NCBI RefSeq assembly: GCF_947241705.1
Contig: NC_079267.1
Span: 584,501 to 648,500 of the forward strand
Direction: 5' to 3'
DNA length: 64,000 nucleotides
Source of the DNA: Saccharomyces mikatae IFO 1815
Taxonomy: Eukaryota > Ascomycota > Saccharomycetes > Saccharomycetales > Saccharomycetaceae
The notes under the pieces: model-generated
The model's database searches: none
Told to the model about the DNA's origin: nothing
Seen by the model: the letters and a program-made list of their open reading frames with translations, nothing else
Shown here: positions 20,215 to 31,300 of the stretch, one piece after another
Layout of the letters: every line of letters begins with the position of its first letter
How positions within the stretch are numbered: the first letter of the stretch is position 1
Position numbers and translations under genes: made by a program

Positions 20215-22392
20215 ATGGTGTTTGGTTTTGCTAAAAGAGATAGGAGGGTGCCAGACTTGTCCAGGTACGATTACTACTATCAGAACCATGAAGATTATAA
20301 CAAAAGTTCTCAGTTGTCTGCTGCAGCTGCCTCTGCTGCTTCTGCCGCATCACCGGATCGAATCAGTTACTCAAGGTCGCGTTCGTTGGTGAGCCATGCA
20401 CCCCCAATATCGAAACAAAGAAGCTCAGTGAAATCGACAGGGAGAAGGCTTTCCGCGTCTTCTGCAGTTCCGCCATCATCCAAGGTGGCAGCTAAGCAGT
20501 GCTCGCAAAAGACGTACTCGCTAAGGTCGCAGAGAAGTGGGGAATATCATTTACATCCACCCTGTCATACCAGTAATGGAAGCCGCATGAACTCAATGAC
20601 ATCAGGCACTAATGTCAGAAAAAATTACGGCAAGATCAAGGCCGCGGTTGGTAACAGCACTGATTCAAGAGCTAACTCCATTACCGTTAAGACTACGCAG
20701 GTGACAGACCCGTCAGGAAGGACTCAATCGATTACGAAAAAGACAATAAAGAAAATAAATGGGTATGAATATGTAGAAACAACCACTACGACTAAGAATC
20801 TAGTTCCATTGGGGGATTCGCAACGTCACTTCGATGAATTCAGTGAAAATTACATGCTACAAGATGACGACATCATAGAGGAACAAGCCAGTGATAATAT
20901 CCATGATATAATGGAGGAAAATGAGACGGATAACGAAAATTTATATTATTCAACTAACAATAATCGTGTACCAGATGATTCTGAAGTAAGGGTGGAAAAA
21001 CCAGATTTCCCGCCTGGATCGTATTTTCATCATAAGTATTCTACGGACGTTATGCCCCTTGAAGAAGAAAGCAGTTTATCCAACTTCAGTGATGCATTAG
21101 ATTATATTCCTCCCACCAATCAACCCAGTAATAAATATATTCATAATAAAAGGAAGCAAGCATCGACGACAAGAAGGAAGAAAAGACAGCCTGTGGGTAA
21201 AAATTTAGAAACAGAGGCAAAGAAACCCTTAACCGAGGCAGAAATGTATTTGAAGGCCCTAGAAGTTGCCAAAAGAAACGTTTACCACACGGATGCTCCA
21301 TCGAGTAATGTATCGACCCCACTTGGAAGCAACAAATACAGGAAAAGTAAGATGGGCCAAAATATGACACTGAGAGGTGGTAATGATTCTCCCACAAACA
21401 CAACTCAACCTGTTAAATCTGATGTAGAGGTACAACCCAAAAGGTTTACGAGCGCTCTTTTCCATAGGAATAATAAGGGCAGTGGCCACTCGGTCATTGC
21501 ACATTCACATTTGGAAAACGTGGTGGCGCCAGTGCCAGAACCCCGAAATGCAAATCCGGCGCTAACAGATAAAGAGATGTACGATCAAGCTTTGAAAATT
21601 GCACAAGCTAGATATTACAATTCCCATGGCATTCAACCTGAAACGGCCAATAATATCCATGTGGCGGCTAAACCTAGTCATAGCGACGTTGGTCTTTCTG
21701 TATCCACTAGAGATGTTTCCCTTAATAAACATTGTTTAGAGGATTTGGAAATTCCAGTCCAGAGTGAAGTGCATGAATACGAGCCTGTTCCATTGCAAAA
21801 GACAAAAACAGGAGGCTCTTCCAAGAATAAGTTTAAGACCATGTTCGATAAGGTGCTACAGTTTTCTCAAGAAAATTACGGTTATCAGCACAAGAGGGAC
21901 CAAACCCCACAAGCTCCAGTCGATCAGAACCCTGAAGAAGATGTCCGGGCTACGTCCACTTCGGAAGGTGTGTCTATGGCAAGGTCTTCTTCAGACCGTG
22001 GCGTAACAACGAATCCAGATACTGCAGATTCACCTTCGTACTCAAATGGACAAAGTCAGAGCAACATGCCAGCCCCTGAAGTAGAGTCGACAATGAGAAC
22101 GAGGTCACCAGAACAACAAGAAACTATAAAGTCTTCTTCGCTTTTACAGGACCAAACCCCACAGCGTCAAGAAAACGCCACGGATCCCACAACATCCTCG
22201 ACAACAAATGAATTGTCCATCGTCGAGCCGACCACATCACCTACCATACATACTGATACCCCTGTCGTGCCCCAACCAGCAATGGTCACCACAACAAATA
22301 TTACTAAGACAATACAGGCTGATGCTATTCCCACGAAGCACAAAAAGTCCAGTTTTTTCACTAAGCTATTTAAGAAAAAAAGTAGCCGTTAG
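20215..22392 (+). CDS. MSC3: Msc3, cell-periphery protein of unknown biochemical role
   Basis: The 725-residue protein is the YLR219W orthologue. The S. cerevisiae mutant has altered meiotic sister-chromatid recombination, and the protein localises to the cell periphery. No enzyme domain is visible. The N-terminus is Ser/Ala-rich with an Ala run, and most of the chain is polar and probably disordered. A segment opening LTEAEMYLKALEVA at residue 339 is echoed by LTDKEMYDQALKIA at 450. The C-terminus is strongly basic and ends in alternating Lys and Phe (SSFFTKLFKKKSSR), which could bind acidic membrane lipids (inference). The function is not known from sequence. Confidence 0.92.
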   Translation: MVFGFAKRDRRVPDLSRYDYYYQNHEDYNKSSQLSAAAASAASAASPDRISYSRSRSLVSHAPPISKQRSSVKSTGRRLSASSAVPPSSKVAAKQCSQKTYSLRSQRSGEYHLHPPCHTSNGSRMNSMTSGTNVRKNYGKIKAAVGNSTDSRANSITVKTTQVTDPSGRTQSITKKTIKKINGYEYVETTTTTKNLVPLGDSQRHFDEFSENYMLQDDDIIEEQASDNIHDIMEENETDNENLYYSTNNNRVPDDSEVRVEKPDFPPGSYFHHKYSTDVMPLEEESSLSNFSDALDYIPPTNQPSNKYIHNKRKQASTTRRKKRQPVGKNLETEAKKPLTEAEMYLKALEVAKRNVYHTDAPSSNVSTPLGSNKYRKSKMGQNMTLRGGNDSPTNTTQPVKSDVEVQPKRFTSALFHRNNKGSGHSVIAHSHLENVVAPVPEPRNANPALTDKEMYDQALKIAQARYYNSHGIQPETANNIHVAAKPSHSDVGLSVSTRDVSLNKHCLEDLEIPVQSEVHEYEPVPLQKTKTGGSSKNKFKTMFDKVLQFSQENYGYQHKRDQTPQAPVDQNPEEDVRATSTSEGVSMARSSSDRGVTTNPDTADSPSYSNGQSQSNMPAPEVESTMRTRSPEQQETIKSSSLLQDQTPQRQENATDPTTSSTTNELSIVEPTTSPTIHTDTPVVPQPAMVTTTNITKTIQADAIPTKHKKSSFFTKLFKKKSSR

Positions 22393-22502
22393 CCACAGTC
22401 ATTTGATATTTTCCATCCTGTTTTAGTTCCCTAACTCTAGTTTTAATTTCACTTTCTATACTTTGTTTACCTCCTTTTCTTTCCATTCTAGTCAAATTTC
22501 AA

Positions 22503-22606
22503 TTACTAATGTAACTTAATCTCTAATATAACTTTTTACACTTTTACATATTGATAGTTTTTCTTGCTTAGGCCAATCATGTCGCGCTTCGCACGAATAT
22601 TACTAA
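22503..22606 (+). promoter_or_regulatory. two Yap5-type elements upstream of CCC1
   Basis: TTACTAA occurs at 22503-22509 and 22600-22606, about 399 and 302 bp before the CCC1 ATG. Yap5 activates CCC1 through Yap response elements when iron is high in S. cerevisiae. The sequence shows only the motif matches. Confidence 0.6.
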
Positions 22607-22901
22607 GGTACTCATTTCTCATTGGCTCAGTACCCCTTTCGTGACCCGCATTTTTTGTTTTTTGGTAGCCCGCAAGTCTCACAATGAAGATGCAAATTAA
22701 GATTAAGTATGAAAAATTGATACAAAATAAAAAAATTCAAATAACCAATTTAAGAAGGACATCATCACCCTCGATTTTTGCTTTTTTAAGTTTATAGAAC
22801 AGAAACATAACAGAACAAAGTGTTTAAATTCTTCTTTTTTAGTGGTATATTGAACGAAGAAATAATTTTTTGTCCTCCCATATTTCGTGCACACAAATAT
22901 C

Positions 22902-23870
22902 ATGTCCATTGTAGCACTAAAGAACGCAGTGGTGACTCTCATACAGAAAGCCAAAGGTAGTGCTGGAACCTCAGAATTTGGGGGGTCTGAATCGACCCCC
23001 TTGCTGAGAGGTAACAATAATAATAGTCCAAGACATGATAACACATCTTCATCTAGCTCAGATATTATCTATGATAGAAATGAAACACAAGATCTGGAAA
23101 ACTCGCCGATATCGGTAGGAAAAGATAATGGGAATGACGATAGCGGCTCGAAGAACGAAAAGACTGACGTAGGATTCTTCCAATCAGTGGACCCTCGTGT
23201 TATCAGCGATCTGATTATCGGACTGAGCGATGGTTTGACTGTTCCCTTTGCGCTAACAGCCGGTCTATCGTCACTTGGTGATGCAAAATTGGTCATTACA
23301 GGTGGGTTTGCCGAACTGATCTCAGGTGCGATCTCTATGGGCCTTGGTGGCTATCTAGGAGCAAAGAGTGAGTCTGACTATTATCATGCTGAAGTAAAGA
23401 AGGAGAAAAGGAAATTTTATGATAATTCTAATTTAATTAACAGAGAAATTGAAGACATTTTATTAGAGATTAATCCTAATTTCTCGGATGAAACGATTGT
23501 TTCGTTTATCAAAGATTTGCAAAGAACACCTGAACTAATGGTAGACTTTATTATCAGGTACGGTAGGGGTCTAGATGAACCTGCAGAAAATAGAGAACTA
23601 GTCAGTGCACTTACGATTGGTGGCGGTTATCTACTTGGTGGGCTAGTACCACTATTACCATATTTTTTTGTCTCAGACGTGGGCACAGGTCTCATTTACT
23701 CTATTATAGTCATGGTTGTAACACTATTCTGGTTCGGTTATGCAAAGACAAAATTATCCATGGGTAGTGGTAGTTCGACCTCCAAGAAAGTTACAGAAGG
23801 TGTTGAAATGGTCGCCGTTGGTGGTGTAGCAGCAGGTGCAGCTTGGTTCTTCGTTAAATTACTGGGTTAA
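22902..23870 (+). CDS. CCC1: Ccc1, vacuolar iron(II)/manganese transporter
   Basis: The 322-residue VIT-family transporter moves Fe2+ and Mn2+ from cytosol into the vacuole and so protects against excess iron. A disordered Ser/Asn-rich N-terminus (about 1-95) precedes five membrane spans. The first is SDLIIGLSDGLTVPFALTAG and the second LVITGGFAELISGAISMGLG. A cytosolic metal-binding helical insert rich in Glu follows (EVKKEKRKFYDNSNLINREIE), and then three C-terminal spans. The upstream open frame has no ATG before 22902, and the resulting length equals that of S. cerevisiae Ccc1. It stores iron, opposing FRE1 in the same window. Confidence 0.97.
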   Translation: MSIVALKNAVVTLIQKAKGSAGTSEFGGSESTPLLRGNNNNSPRHDNTSSSSSDIIYDRNETQDLENSPISVGKDNGNDDSGSKNEKTDVGFFQSVDPRVISDLIIGLSDGLTVPFALTAGLSSLGDAKLVITGGFAELISGAISMGLGGYLGAKSESDYYHAEVKKEKRKFYDNSNLINREIEDILLEINPNFSDETIVSFIKDLQRTPELMVDFIIRYGRGLDEPAENRELVSALTIGGGYLLGGLVPLLPYFFVSDVGTGLIYSIIVMVVTLFWFGYAKTKLSMGSGSSTSKKVTEGVEMVAVGGVAAGAAWFFVKLLG

Positions 23871-24422
23871 GTGCAAAGTAATAAAACTATACATACTTAC
23901 GGTAAGGGAATTAAGAGTAAGATGCTTTTTCCACGCTTGGGCCAAGGCTGAATTTCTCAACATATATTTCTTTTACTGCTTTAATTTGTTTCTATATTCT
24001 CTTCTTCAAATTTATTTATATTAATGAATTTTAAATTATTCTCTTATCTTTCAATGAACGGTTTCAAATGACCCCGTATTAGGCATATCTGTATAGTGCA
24101 TCGCTTTTTTCTCGATCTGCTTCGTTGCTTCCATAACCAACTTTTTTACATTTTGCTTTTCTCACTTCCATATCCCCTTTGCCTAACGAATGGATAACTT
24201 TTCCGATTTATTATTCTTAAACTCTTTTTTTGTATTTATATAAACTACTGAATATATGCATACTCGTGCTGTATACTGAAATCGACGTTATACTGAATAA
24301 AACACAACTTGAATTGGGGTCATTCTTCATTGAAATAGGAAAGATAACTCGAACAATTAATGTACATCTCTACATATTGTTAGGGGAAATATGCCAGGAT
24401 TTAAAAGATAACACGATTCATT
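23871..24422. other. convergent CCC1-RSA3 spacer
   Basis: This 552-bp AT-rich spacer separates two converging genes. I see no RNA gene, repeat or conserved frame. The open frame across 24230-24532 uses AT-rich codons, runs into RSA3 antisense and is judged a chance frame. Confidence 0.5.
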
Positions 24423-25088
24423 TTAGTTCTCTATTTCCTTTTTCTTCAAAACTGATTCTAGTTCGCCGATGTCAAACATCCCTATACCTTCTTGCAAAGC
24501 ATCTGCCAAAATGGATAACGATTTATTCGTGAAATCTGGGGCAGATCTAAGACGATTTATATCATCACCGTAGTTTTCAAAAAGTAAATTTAAATATTCC
24601 TCTCTTATTTTGCTTTTGTCATTCCCTTTCGGTGTGAAATTTTCTGCCAACTCGTTGTATTCATCTCTTGAAAGTTTGATGTTTTGGGCAATCTTCGATG
24701 AATTCATGAAGACATCTTTCTTCTGAGATCTTGAAGGTTCTGGAATCTTCCTCAAAGAGATTTTGGTGAGGTCATCTATTATTTCTTTTGAGTTTGATTT
24801 GATGTCCTTACTTTCTTCGTCTGTTAGCTCGACATCGGAAACTTCAATTTCGATGTCATCATCTTTGTCTTCGTTATTATCCTTTGAGAAATCATGGTCA
24901 ATCTTATGATTCGCATTATCTTCTTCTTTGATGGATTCTTTTTTGACTTCTTCCTTTTCATTGTCTGATGATGAATCCGATGATGATGATTCTGATGATG
25001 ATGAAACGTCTGCTGTTCTTCTCTTCTTTCTCCTTCTGTTTTTTTTGACAGATTTGGTATTTATAGCTGATATATCCCCTGCCGACAT
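24423..25088 (-). CDS. RSA3: Rsa3, nucleolar 60S ribosome assembly factor
   Basis: The 221-residue protein associates with early pre-60S particles and the helicase Dbp6 in the nucleolus. The N-terminus is basic (KSVKKNRRRKKRRT), followed by a Ser/Asp/Glu-rich low-complexity region (about 25-110). The conserved C-terminal domain (about 120-221) contains KIAQNIKLSRDEYNELAENF and LLFENYGDDINRLRSAPDF. S. cerevisiae Rsa3 has 220 residues. It lies in tandem with UTP13, another ribosome-biogenesis gene. Confidence 0.93.
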   Translation of the reverse strand: MSAGDISAINTKSVKKNRRRKKRRTADVSSSSESSSSDSSSDNEKEEVKKESIKEEDNANHKIDHDFSKDNNEDKDDDIEIEVSDVELTDEESKDIKSNSKEIIDDLTKISLRKIPEPSRSQKKDVFMNSSKIAQNIKLSRDEYNELAENFTPKGNDKSKIREEYLNLLFENYGDDINRLRSAPDFTNKSLSILADALQEGIGMFDIGELESVLKKKEIEN

Positions 25089-25387
25089 TCTGTATAATAC
25101 TGTTGCTAGTTCTCTTTGTACTGTTGCTACTATATTTAATTCAAGTTCAGGTATTTAATCCTAACATATGAAAGTTTTCACTCTTTTTCTTTTCTTTCAA
25201 ATTTTCAGCTACGAGCTCTTCGCGCGAAAGTCTCTAATATCTGTAAAGCAAACAAACTGTGCATCGAATTATTATTATGCATTAGGTTTTCCGCTTTATT
25301 AATGCATTTTGTCTTTATATATCTACTTTACAGAATAATATGATATTGATGTCTATCTTTTTAGGGGTAATATCTAGGCATACCTAT

Positions 25388-27841
25388 CTAAAAAAGCTTG
25401 TCCATTTCCACCAATGCGTAATCTAATATGTAACTTTGTTCAACTAGATTATCCACCCTTGTAAAATGTCTTTGAGTGTATGGAATTATTGCATCAACTA
25501 CCTTTACCATGCCTGGTATTTCACTTAGTTTTTCTATGTTATGATACATTAAAATACATCTTATAGTCCTTTGCGCTATAGTGTGTGTTTTGGCATTGGT
25601 GTTCCAATCTCTGCATCTTTTCATTAGTAACATTAATTGTTCATCATTTAGAGTAGAAATTGCGTGGTCTAATTCCTCATTGAAAACTACGCTAGATTCG
25701 CCTTCTTTGATATCTTGTCTCAATCTTGACTCGCCGAGCGCTTTCTTTAAAACATTAAACAGCCTCATTGGGTGATCTAGAGTCATTGCTAATAAAAACG
25801 CATTTGTCCAATCCCCTTGACTAATATAATTTTGAAGCGATTGTTCTTGTTCTACCTGTAATTTGGCTTTTTCCTGTTCTTCTTCTTTTTCTTGCTCAGT
25901 ACAGTCTTTCCAGAACTGAAAAACACCATCTGCATCAGCACTTACGATTATATCACCATCATTCATAGTATTTAAAGCCCATAACCTATTGTTATGACCA
26001 TCCAAAGTTTTCAGACATTCGCCGCTGGAGCAGTCCCATATTTTGATCAAGCCATCAGCGCCACAACTCACTAGTTGTTTTTGCTTGTTAATAAATGAAC
26101 ATCTTTGAACTGCATTAGTATGACCTTCCAATGTCTTCATAACGCTGAATGTATCTAATGACCAAATTTTAACGGTCTTATCACCAGAACATGTTGCCAG
26201 CAATTTGTCATACTGGCAAAACGTCACATCCCATAGTCCACGCTTGTGGTTGGACAAGGTAGCCTCCAATTCACCATTTTCAAGGTTCCATATTTTACAA
26301 GTCTTATCATATGATGCTGTAGCAAAAATGGAATCGTTGGGAGAGATTGACAATGCATTGATATCTTTTTCATGGGCATGACGAGTATACTCGGACACTT
26401 TGATGGTTTGAACATCGAAAGGAAAAGTTGGTTTTGGAATTTTCCATTTCTTGATAGTCAAATCATTGGATGCTGTCAATAAAAATTCGGGATATCCCTT
26501 TGGCATTATTTTTGGCAATCCGACTGCTGTTACGGCAGACGAATGACCAATATACTTGGAATAAACTTCAAACTTTCTGGTGTTCTCATTATATTTCCAA
26601 ACGATAGCAGAATTATCTTTCGAGGCAGTTGCAATCCATAGCCCATCTTCAGTAGCGTCTAGTGAATTTAATAAATCTTCGTGACCTTCATAAATTTCGA
26701 CATCCAACGGTAATGAAGCTGTGGTGCCTGCCAGATCGGGGATTGGTATGATTCTTAGCGATGGTGAATTAGTAGCCAATGCCAGTTTGTTTAGCTCCGG
26801 ACCAACAAATCTCATGTCAGCAATGATACCATGGTTCCCAGCAATAGTCGAAGAAACCTCTATTATCTCGTTTTCACTCTTTATGACTTCTTCCACGTTT
26901 ATTAATTGCAATGTTTGATCAGACATCACCAAAAACATCTTCGAACTGCTTACTATTGGAAGTACACCAATAATGAATAACTCTTCTATAGGTTTATTAG
27001 TTTTTTTGATCATAATACCGGATTCGAGATCAATTAACTGAAATATGGCATCTCCTCCTGCTGTATATATTAAGTGTTTATCATCATGGTACCTCAAAAA
27101 TCCGCATGACTCTACCTGTTGGTTTACTGGCAGGGTTTTTATTAACTTACATGTTTTCTTCATATTGAAATCCCAAATATTGATAATGTCATCTCTGCCA
27201 CCAGAAAGCAATTTCAAGAATGGTTCATCACTATTTTGTACCTCAACGATATCCAACCCTCTCACAGCGGAAGAATGTTCTTGTAATGTGTGTAAACATT
27301 TTCTTTTAACAAGATCCCAAACTTTAACCATACCATTAGTATCACCTGACGCTAATAACCATATTTTACTATCTAATTGACCATAAAATTTCAGGCTAGA
27401 AATGGTACCACCATGACCTTTGAAAGAATGAGTAATGTAACCATTTTCAATATCCACAACAATTATACTACCATCGGTCCCACCGACTGCCAAAAGCGTC
27501 GAAGTAGAATCTGCATCGAGGATATATGATGGGGAGGATATTTTCATTGATCTGACAACTTTTCCGGTCTTTAAATGGAAGATTTTTAGAAGTTGGGCTT
27601 GAGAAACATATGTAAGATACTGTCCATCTGGAGTTAATTTTAGCGCAGTTATTTCTTGCTCATCTTCATTAGAGATCCTATGTATAATGTTCCTGGAACC
27701 TGGGGTAAGGTCAATTATGTTGATTTCATCTAGCATTGGAGTAGCTAGTATCGTACCATTTTCTGAAACAGTGGCAACGGCACTACTTCCTGCATAAATG
27801 GGGTTCAATGAGACACCTTTGAATGAGGTTTTTAGATCCAT
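25388..27841 (-). CDS. UTP13: Utp13, WD40 subunit of the UTP-B complex
   Basis: The 817-residue protein is part of the Pwp2/UTP-B module of the small-subunit processome that processes 18S pre-rRNA with U3 snoRNA. Two tandem WD40 propellers fill about residues 15-640; examples are SGGRDDIINIWDF, ASYDKTCKIWNLE and CSGDKTVKIWSLD. A charged linker (CTEQEKEEEQEKAK) and the helical Utp13 C-terminal domain (about 680-817) follow. The length equals that of S. cerevisiae Utp13. The promoter carries PAC and RRPE motifs. Confidence 0.97.
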   Translation of the reverse strand: MDLKTSFKGVSLNPIYAGSSAVATVSENGTILATPMLDEINIIDLTPGSRNIIHRISNEDEQEITALKLTPDGQYLTYVSQAQLLKIFHLKTGKVVRSMKISSPSYILDADSTSTLLAVGGTDGSIIVVDIENGYITHSFKGHGGTISSLKFYGQLDSKIWLLASGDTNGMVKVWDLVKRKCLHTLQEHSSAVRGLDIVEVQNSDEPFLKLLSGGRDDIINIWDFNMKKTCKLIKTLPVNQQVESCGFLRYHDDKHLIYTAGGDAIFQLIDLESGIMIKKTNKPIEELFIIGVLPIVSSSKMFLVMSDQTLQLINVEEVIKSENEIIEVSSTIAGNHGIIADMRFVGPELNKLALATNSPSLRIIPIPDLAGTTASLPLDVEIYEGHEDLLNSLDATEDGLWIATASKDNSAIVWKYNENTRKFEVYSKYIGHSSAVTAVGLPKIMPKGYPEFLLTASNDLTIKKWKIPKPTFPFDVQTIKVSEYTRHAHEKDINALSISPNDSIFATASYDKTCKIWNLENGELEATLSNHKRGLWDVTFCQYDKLLATCSGDKTVKIWSLDTFSVMKTLEGHTNAVQRCSFINKQKQLVSCGADGLIKIWDCSSGECLKTLDGHNNRLWALNTMNDGDIIVSADADGVFQFWKDCTEQEKEEEQEKAKLQVEQEQSLQNYISQGDWTNAFLLAMTLDHPMRLFNVLKKALGESRLRQDIKEGESSVVFNEELDHAISTLNDEQLMLLMKRCRDWNTNAKTHTIAQRTIRCILMYHNIEKLSEIPGMVKVVDAIIPYTQRHFTRVDNLVEQSYILDYALVEMDKLF

Positions 27842-27927
27842 AATTTATTGTGGTATAAGTTACTGCCCTTGAGAATTCTAATCTGTTAGACTTCACCTTT
27901 AACAGTACACTGCTATTCGACTTTTTA

Positions 27928-27956
27928 GCGATGAGCTGAGGTTTTCAGAAAATTTT
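27928..27956. promoter_or_regulatory. PAC and RRPE motifs of the UTP13 promoter
   Basis: GCGATGAGCT at 27928-27937 is a perfect PAC element (Tod6/Dot6 site). AAAATTTT at 27949-27956 is the RRPE core (Stb3 site). They lie 12 bp apart and about 87-115 bp before the UTP13 ATG. This spacing is typical of the yeast ribosome-biogenesis regulon. Confidence 0.8.
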
Positions 27957-28306
27957 CAGTCGTTTCACACGAAATGAAACTTGAACTTGTATCGTAATAA
28001 CAAGATGAGATGAGGCTATCATCTTAATCTGAGTTAGGGAGTAAACCAGCCGATCAGATGCAGGAGCCGTGAAGCTTATTTGATCGTATACGTAATTTGA
28101 TGGAATTGTACCAGTAAAAAATATTAATAATTTTTCTATAAAATATGCATATAAATGTAAAAGAATAACATGTCACACTTTTCAACCCACGATAAAGTGA
28201 AATCTGAAGCAGGAAAGTAAAATGAAGGGTACTGATGATATATGGAAGATTTAAAGACACTCATTGGCAGCAATAATCATAACAAAGTAAAACGAACGCA
28301 AACGGC

Positions 28307-31300
28307 TCATTGTAAAACATCATTGAACTCGAATGAATGGTTGGCATCATTACCCATAATCCCCTCGATATCTGCTAAAGCGCTCTCACTAAATAAACCA
28401 TTTTTAGTAAAACGAAGATTTTCCGCCGCTGCTTCGACCATACTTTGTCTTCTTCTCCACATAGAATTACTGTTTTCGTGATTTAACGTATTATCAAATT
28501 GCACAGGAGCGGTCAACGATGCTAGGATGTCAGCATCAGTATCTCCAATGGCATGGCTGTCGTGCGTATCATAATCGTTTATATTACCTACAGGTAGCAA
28601 GTCATTCTCGTCTTTACCCAAAATCTCATGTATTTCATCCAAGCCCACACTCTTTGTTGAATTTTTTCTTGTATTGCTGCCCACAGTAAGATCAACATTA
28701 CGAGATAATAATGACGCATCATCGGGTGTATGAGAGGGAAGGCCATCCATAGGAGTATTTTCATTGGTCGTAAAATCTGTACCGGTGTACATATCACTAT
28801 GACTATTATTGTCGTTATCGTGAGTATCATGAACATTGATTCCCAGCTGCAGAGACATGGTTTCTTGCTCCTTCCTTGCCTTTTCCCTTTCTTTTCTTAT
28901 TTTTAAAAGCTTCTTCTTCTTCTTTAACTGCCTTTTTTTTTCAGTTTTCTTCCGTTGTAACTCTTTCATTTTATCAATTTTCTTCCGTGTTCTTTCATTA
29001 CCAAGATATCCAATGGGGACTTTTCTATTAGAGTTCGCTGGAAGCATATATTCATCTTCTTCGTAGGCATTAATACCCTTATTCCTGAACGCAGATAAAG
29101 GAACTTTAGGGACTTCATACCAATCTGCAGCATGGCCATTTGTACTTTTGTTATTGACCGTATTGTTGTGACTACCATTATTCTCCATATCATCTGTGTG
29201 GGATGGCGAATCATCCTCTAATTCGCTCATGTTTAATAGTTCATTGAGTGTCAATTCATCGCCATTAATGGTGCCATTGTTGGCACTGGCGCTTCCCTCC
29301 CTTTTTATATCAGGGGTTTGAGCTCTTTGATGTTGTTCGCGAAGTTGTTGGTGTTCTTGGATTAAAGCGTATAGTGATTTGGTAGAGAGACCATCAATGA
29401 TACTGAAGGGCTTGTTATCAGTCTCCCAGGTACCTAGTTTAGGGGGACGTAGCCCAACAACATTTGAACTTACGATTTCCTTTGCTTTTGAGCCGATATT
29501 TTTCGTCCTTGAACTTGGGGGTGGTAGATTGTCATCTTCATCTGTAGACTCGCCATCAACGTACACGACAGTCTCTAGGAGATCATGTTTGCAATCCTTC
29601 GATTCATCGAGATTTTCTTTTTCGGAATTGGAACTTGTGATAGAAGAAGACCCATCACTGTCGTCATAATGAAAGTAAAATGAATCTGGATCTAGATCAT
29701 CGATGTCTATAAATACATTCGTTACGCTGGAATCGTCATCGTCGTCTTCGTCGTAATCATCATTTAATTCCATGCCAATATCCAAGCTGTCTGAATCTAA
29801 TGCTCTCAACTCCTCATCTGTGTCAGAATCATTGGATGTTTCAGAGTGACTATTCTCATCATCAGAAGGCAAGTGCGCGACATCTAATAAAATGTTATCA
29901 TACTCATCATCAGAAGAGTTATATTTCCCGGAGTTCAAGCCAAGGTTACGGATTGATGGTTCCAAATTATCATTTGACTTTATTATATTCAGGCCTTTAT
30001 TTTTATGTCTGATACCACTTTGGTCCGATTTGTGCTTGCCTTTCTCGGACTTATTGTCGTTATTTTCATCATCAGATTGAAAGAAAACATTGAAAATATA
30101 TTCATCATTGTCTACATTGGAAGTTGTTCTTGTACTGGGTTTTTGTGACTTTTTATGAAGCTTTCGCCTTTGTTTCCTTTCTTCTTGCTCGCGTTTTTTA
30201 GCCTCTTTTCTTTTCAGTTTAGATAGTTTTTCGTCATTTAACATTAGTGGCAAAGAGGTACTCAAGGATAGCTTTGGTTCTGAACCATCACCATAATAAT
30301 AAAGGTTGGCAAATTTTGGATCTTCGTAAAATGGCATATCAAAATCAGACATTATTTCGTCTTCTTCATCTTCTTCATCATATCCGTTTTCTTGGTTGTA
30401 CTCATTTTGTAAGAATTTGTTCTCAGCATCATCTACCGGGTCAGATCCTTCTTCATGTATACTACCATCAAACGACAGTTGATCGTCATTCTGCAGCTCA
30501 GAAACAATATTTTGTTCTTCTTCTTCCAATATCGGAAGATCATCATCCCCTGTTTCTAAATCTGTACCGATCTCTCCATGGGAGTTTTCATTGTTAATTA
30601 CATCAAAATATGCATCTTGATCAATATCATACTCCGATTCATCTGACTCTGAAATATTGGGAAACCGTAGTTCATCGTTATTACTTAGCGTGGCCTTAGG
30701 GCCTACTTTTCCTTCTTCTTGATCATCGTTATCTTTGTTTTTCAAGTCCAACACTTCTTCACCGATGTCTTCATTATAATCCCCACTACCATTACCAAAA
30801 CTAATGCCGTCACTTTCTCTTTTGAATTTAAACGACAGTGCCTGTTGGGTAGTAGTGGTATTTGGACTTTTTACTTCTTTTTTCTTTGGTTGTTGGTGTT
30901 TTTCTTTCTCCTCTTCCTCTTTTTCTTTTCGATAGGACATTGTTATTGCTTCATTCTTATTACTATTCTCAAGAGATGAGTGGAGAGTATTGCTATTGGT
31001 ATTCATGGCAGATAACGCCTTCATGGCCCTTTTCTTTCTTTGGGCTGTCAATTTAACAAAGTCAATATTCTCATCGTCTGAACTTGTCTCACTATCACTA
31101 TCACTCCCGTCGTCGTCTTCGTCGTCTTCACTTTCTTCTTCTTCGTTTTCGCTCTCTCCTTCATCCGTTATGGCGCGGTAGTCTGAAGACTGTGTTCCCT
31201 CATCATCATAGTCTTGTTGTCTTTGTATAAGTTTACTCTTTTTGCCTTGAGAATTATTGGAAACATTCTTCGCCTTTTTCTTATTTCTATGTAAATTCGC

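Noticed and set aside
22887-22901. Longer CCC1 frame
   Set aside because: Begins with GTG; the ATG at 22902 gives the exact S. cerevisiae length and N-terminus.
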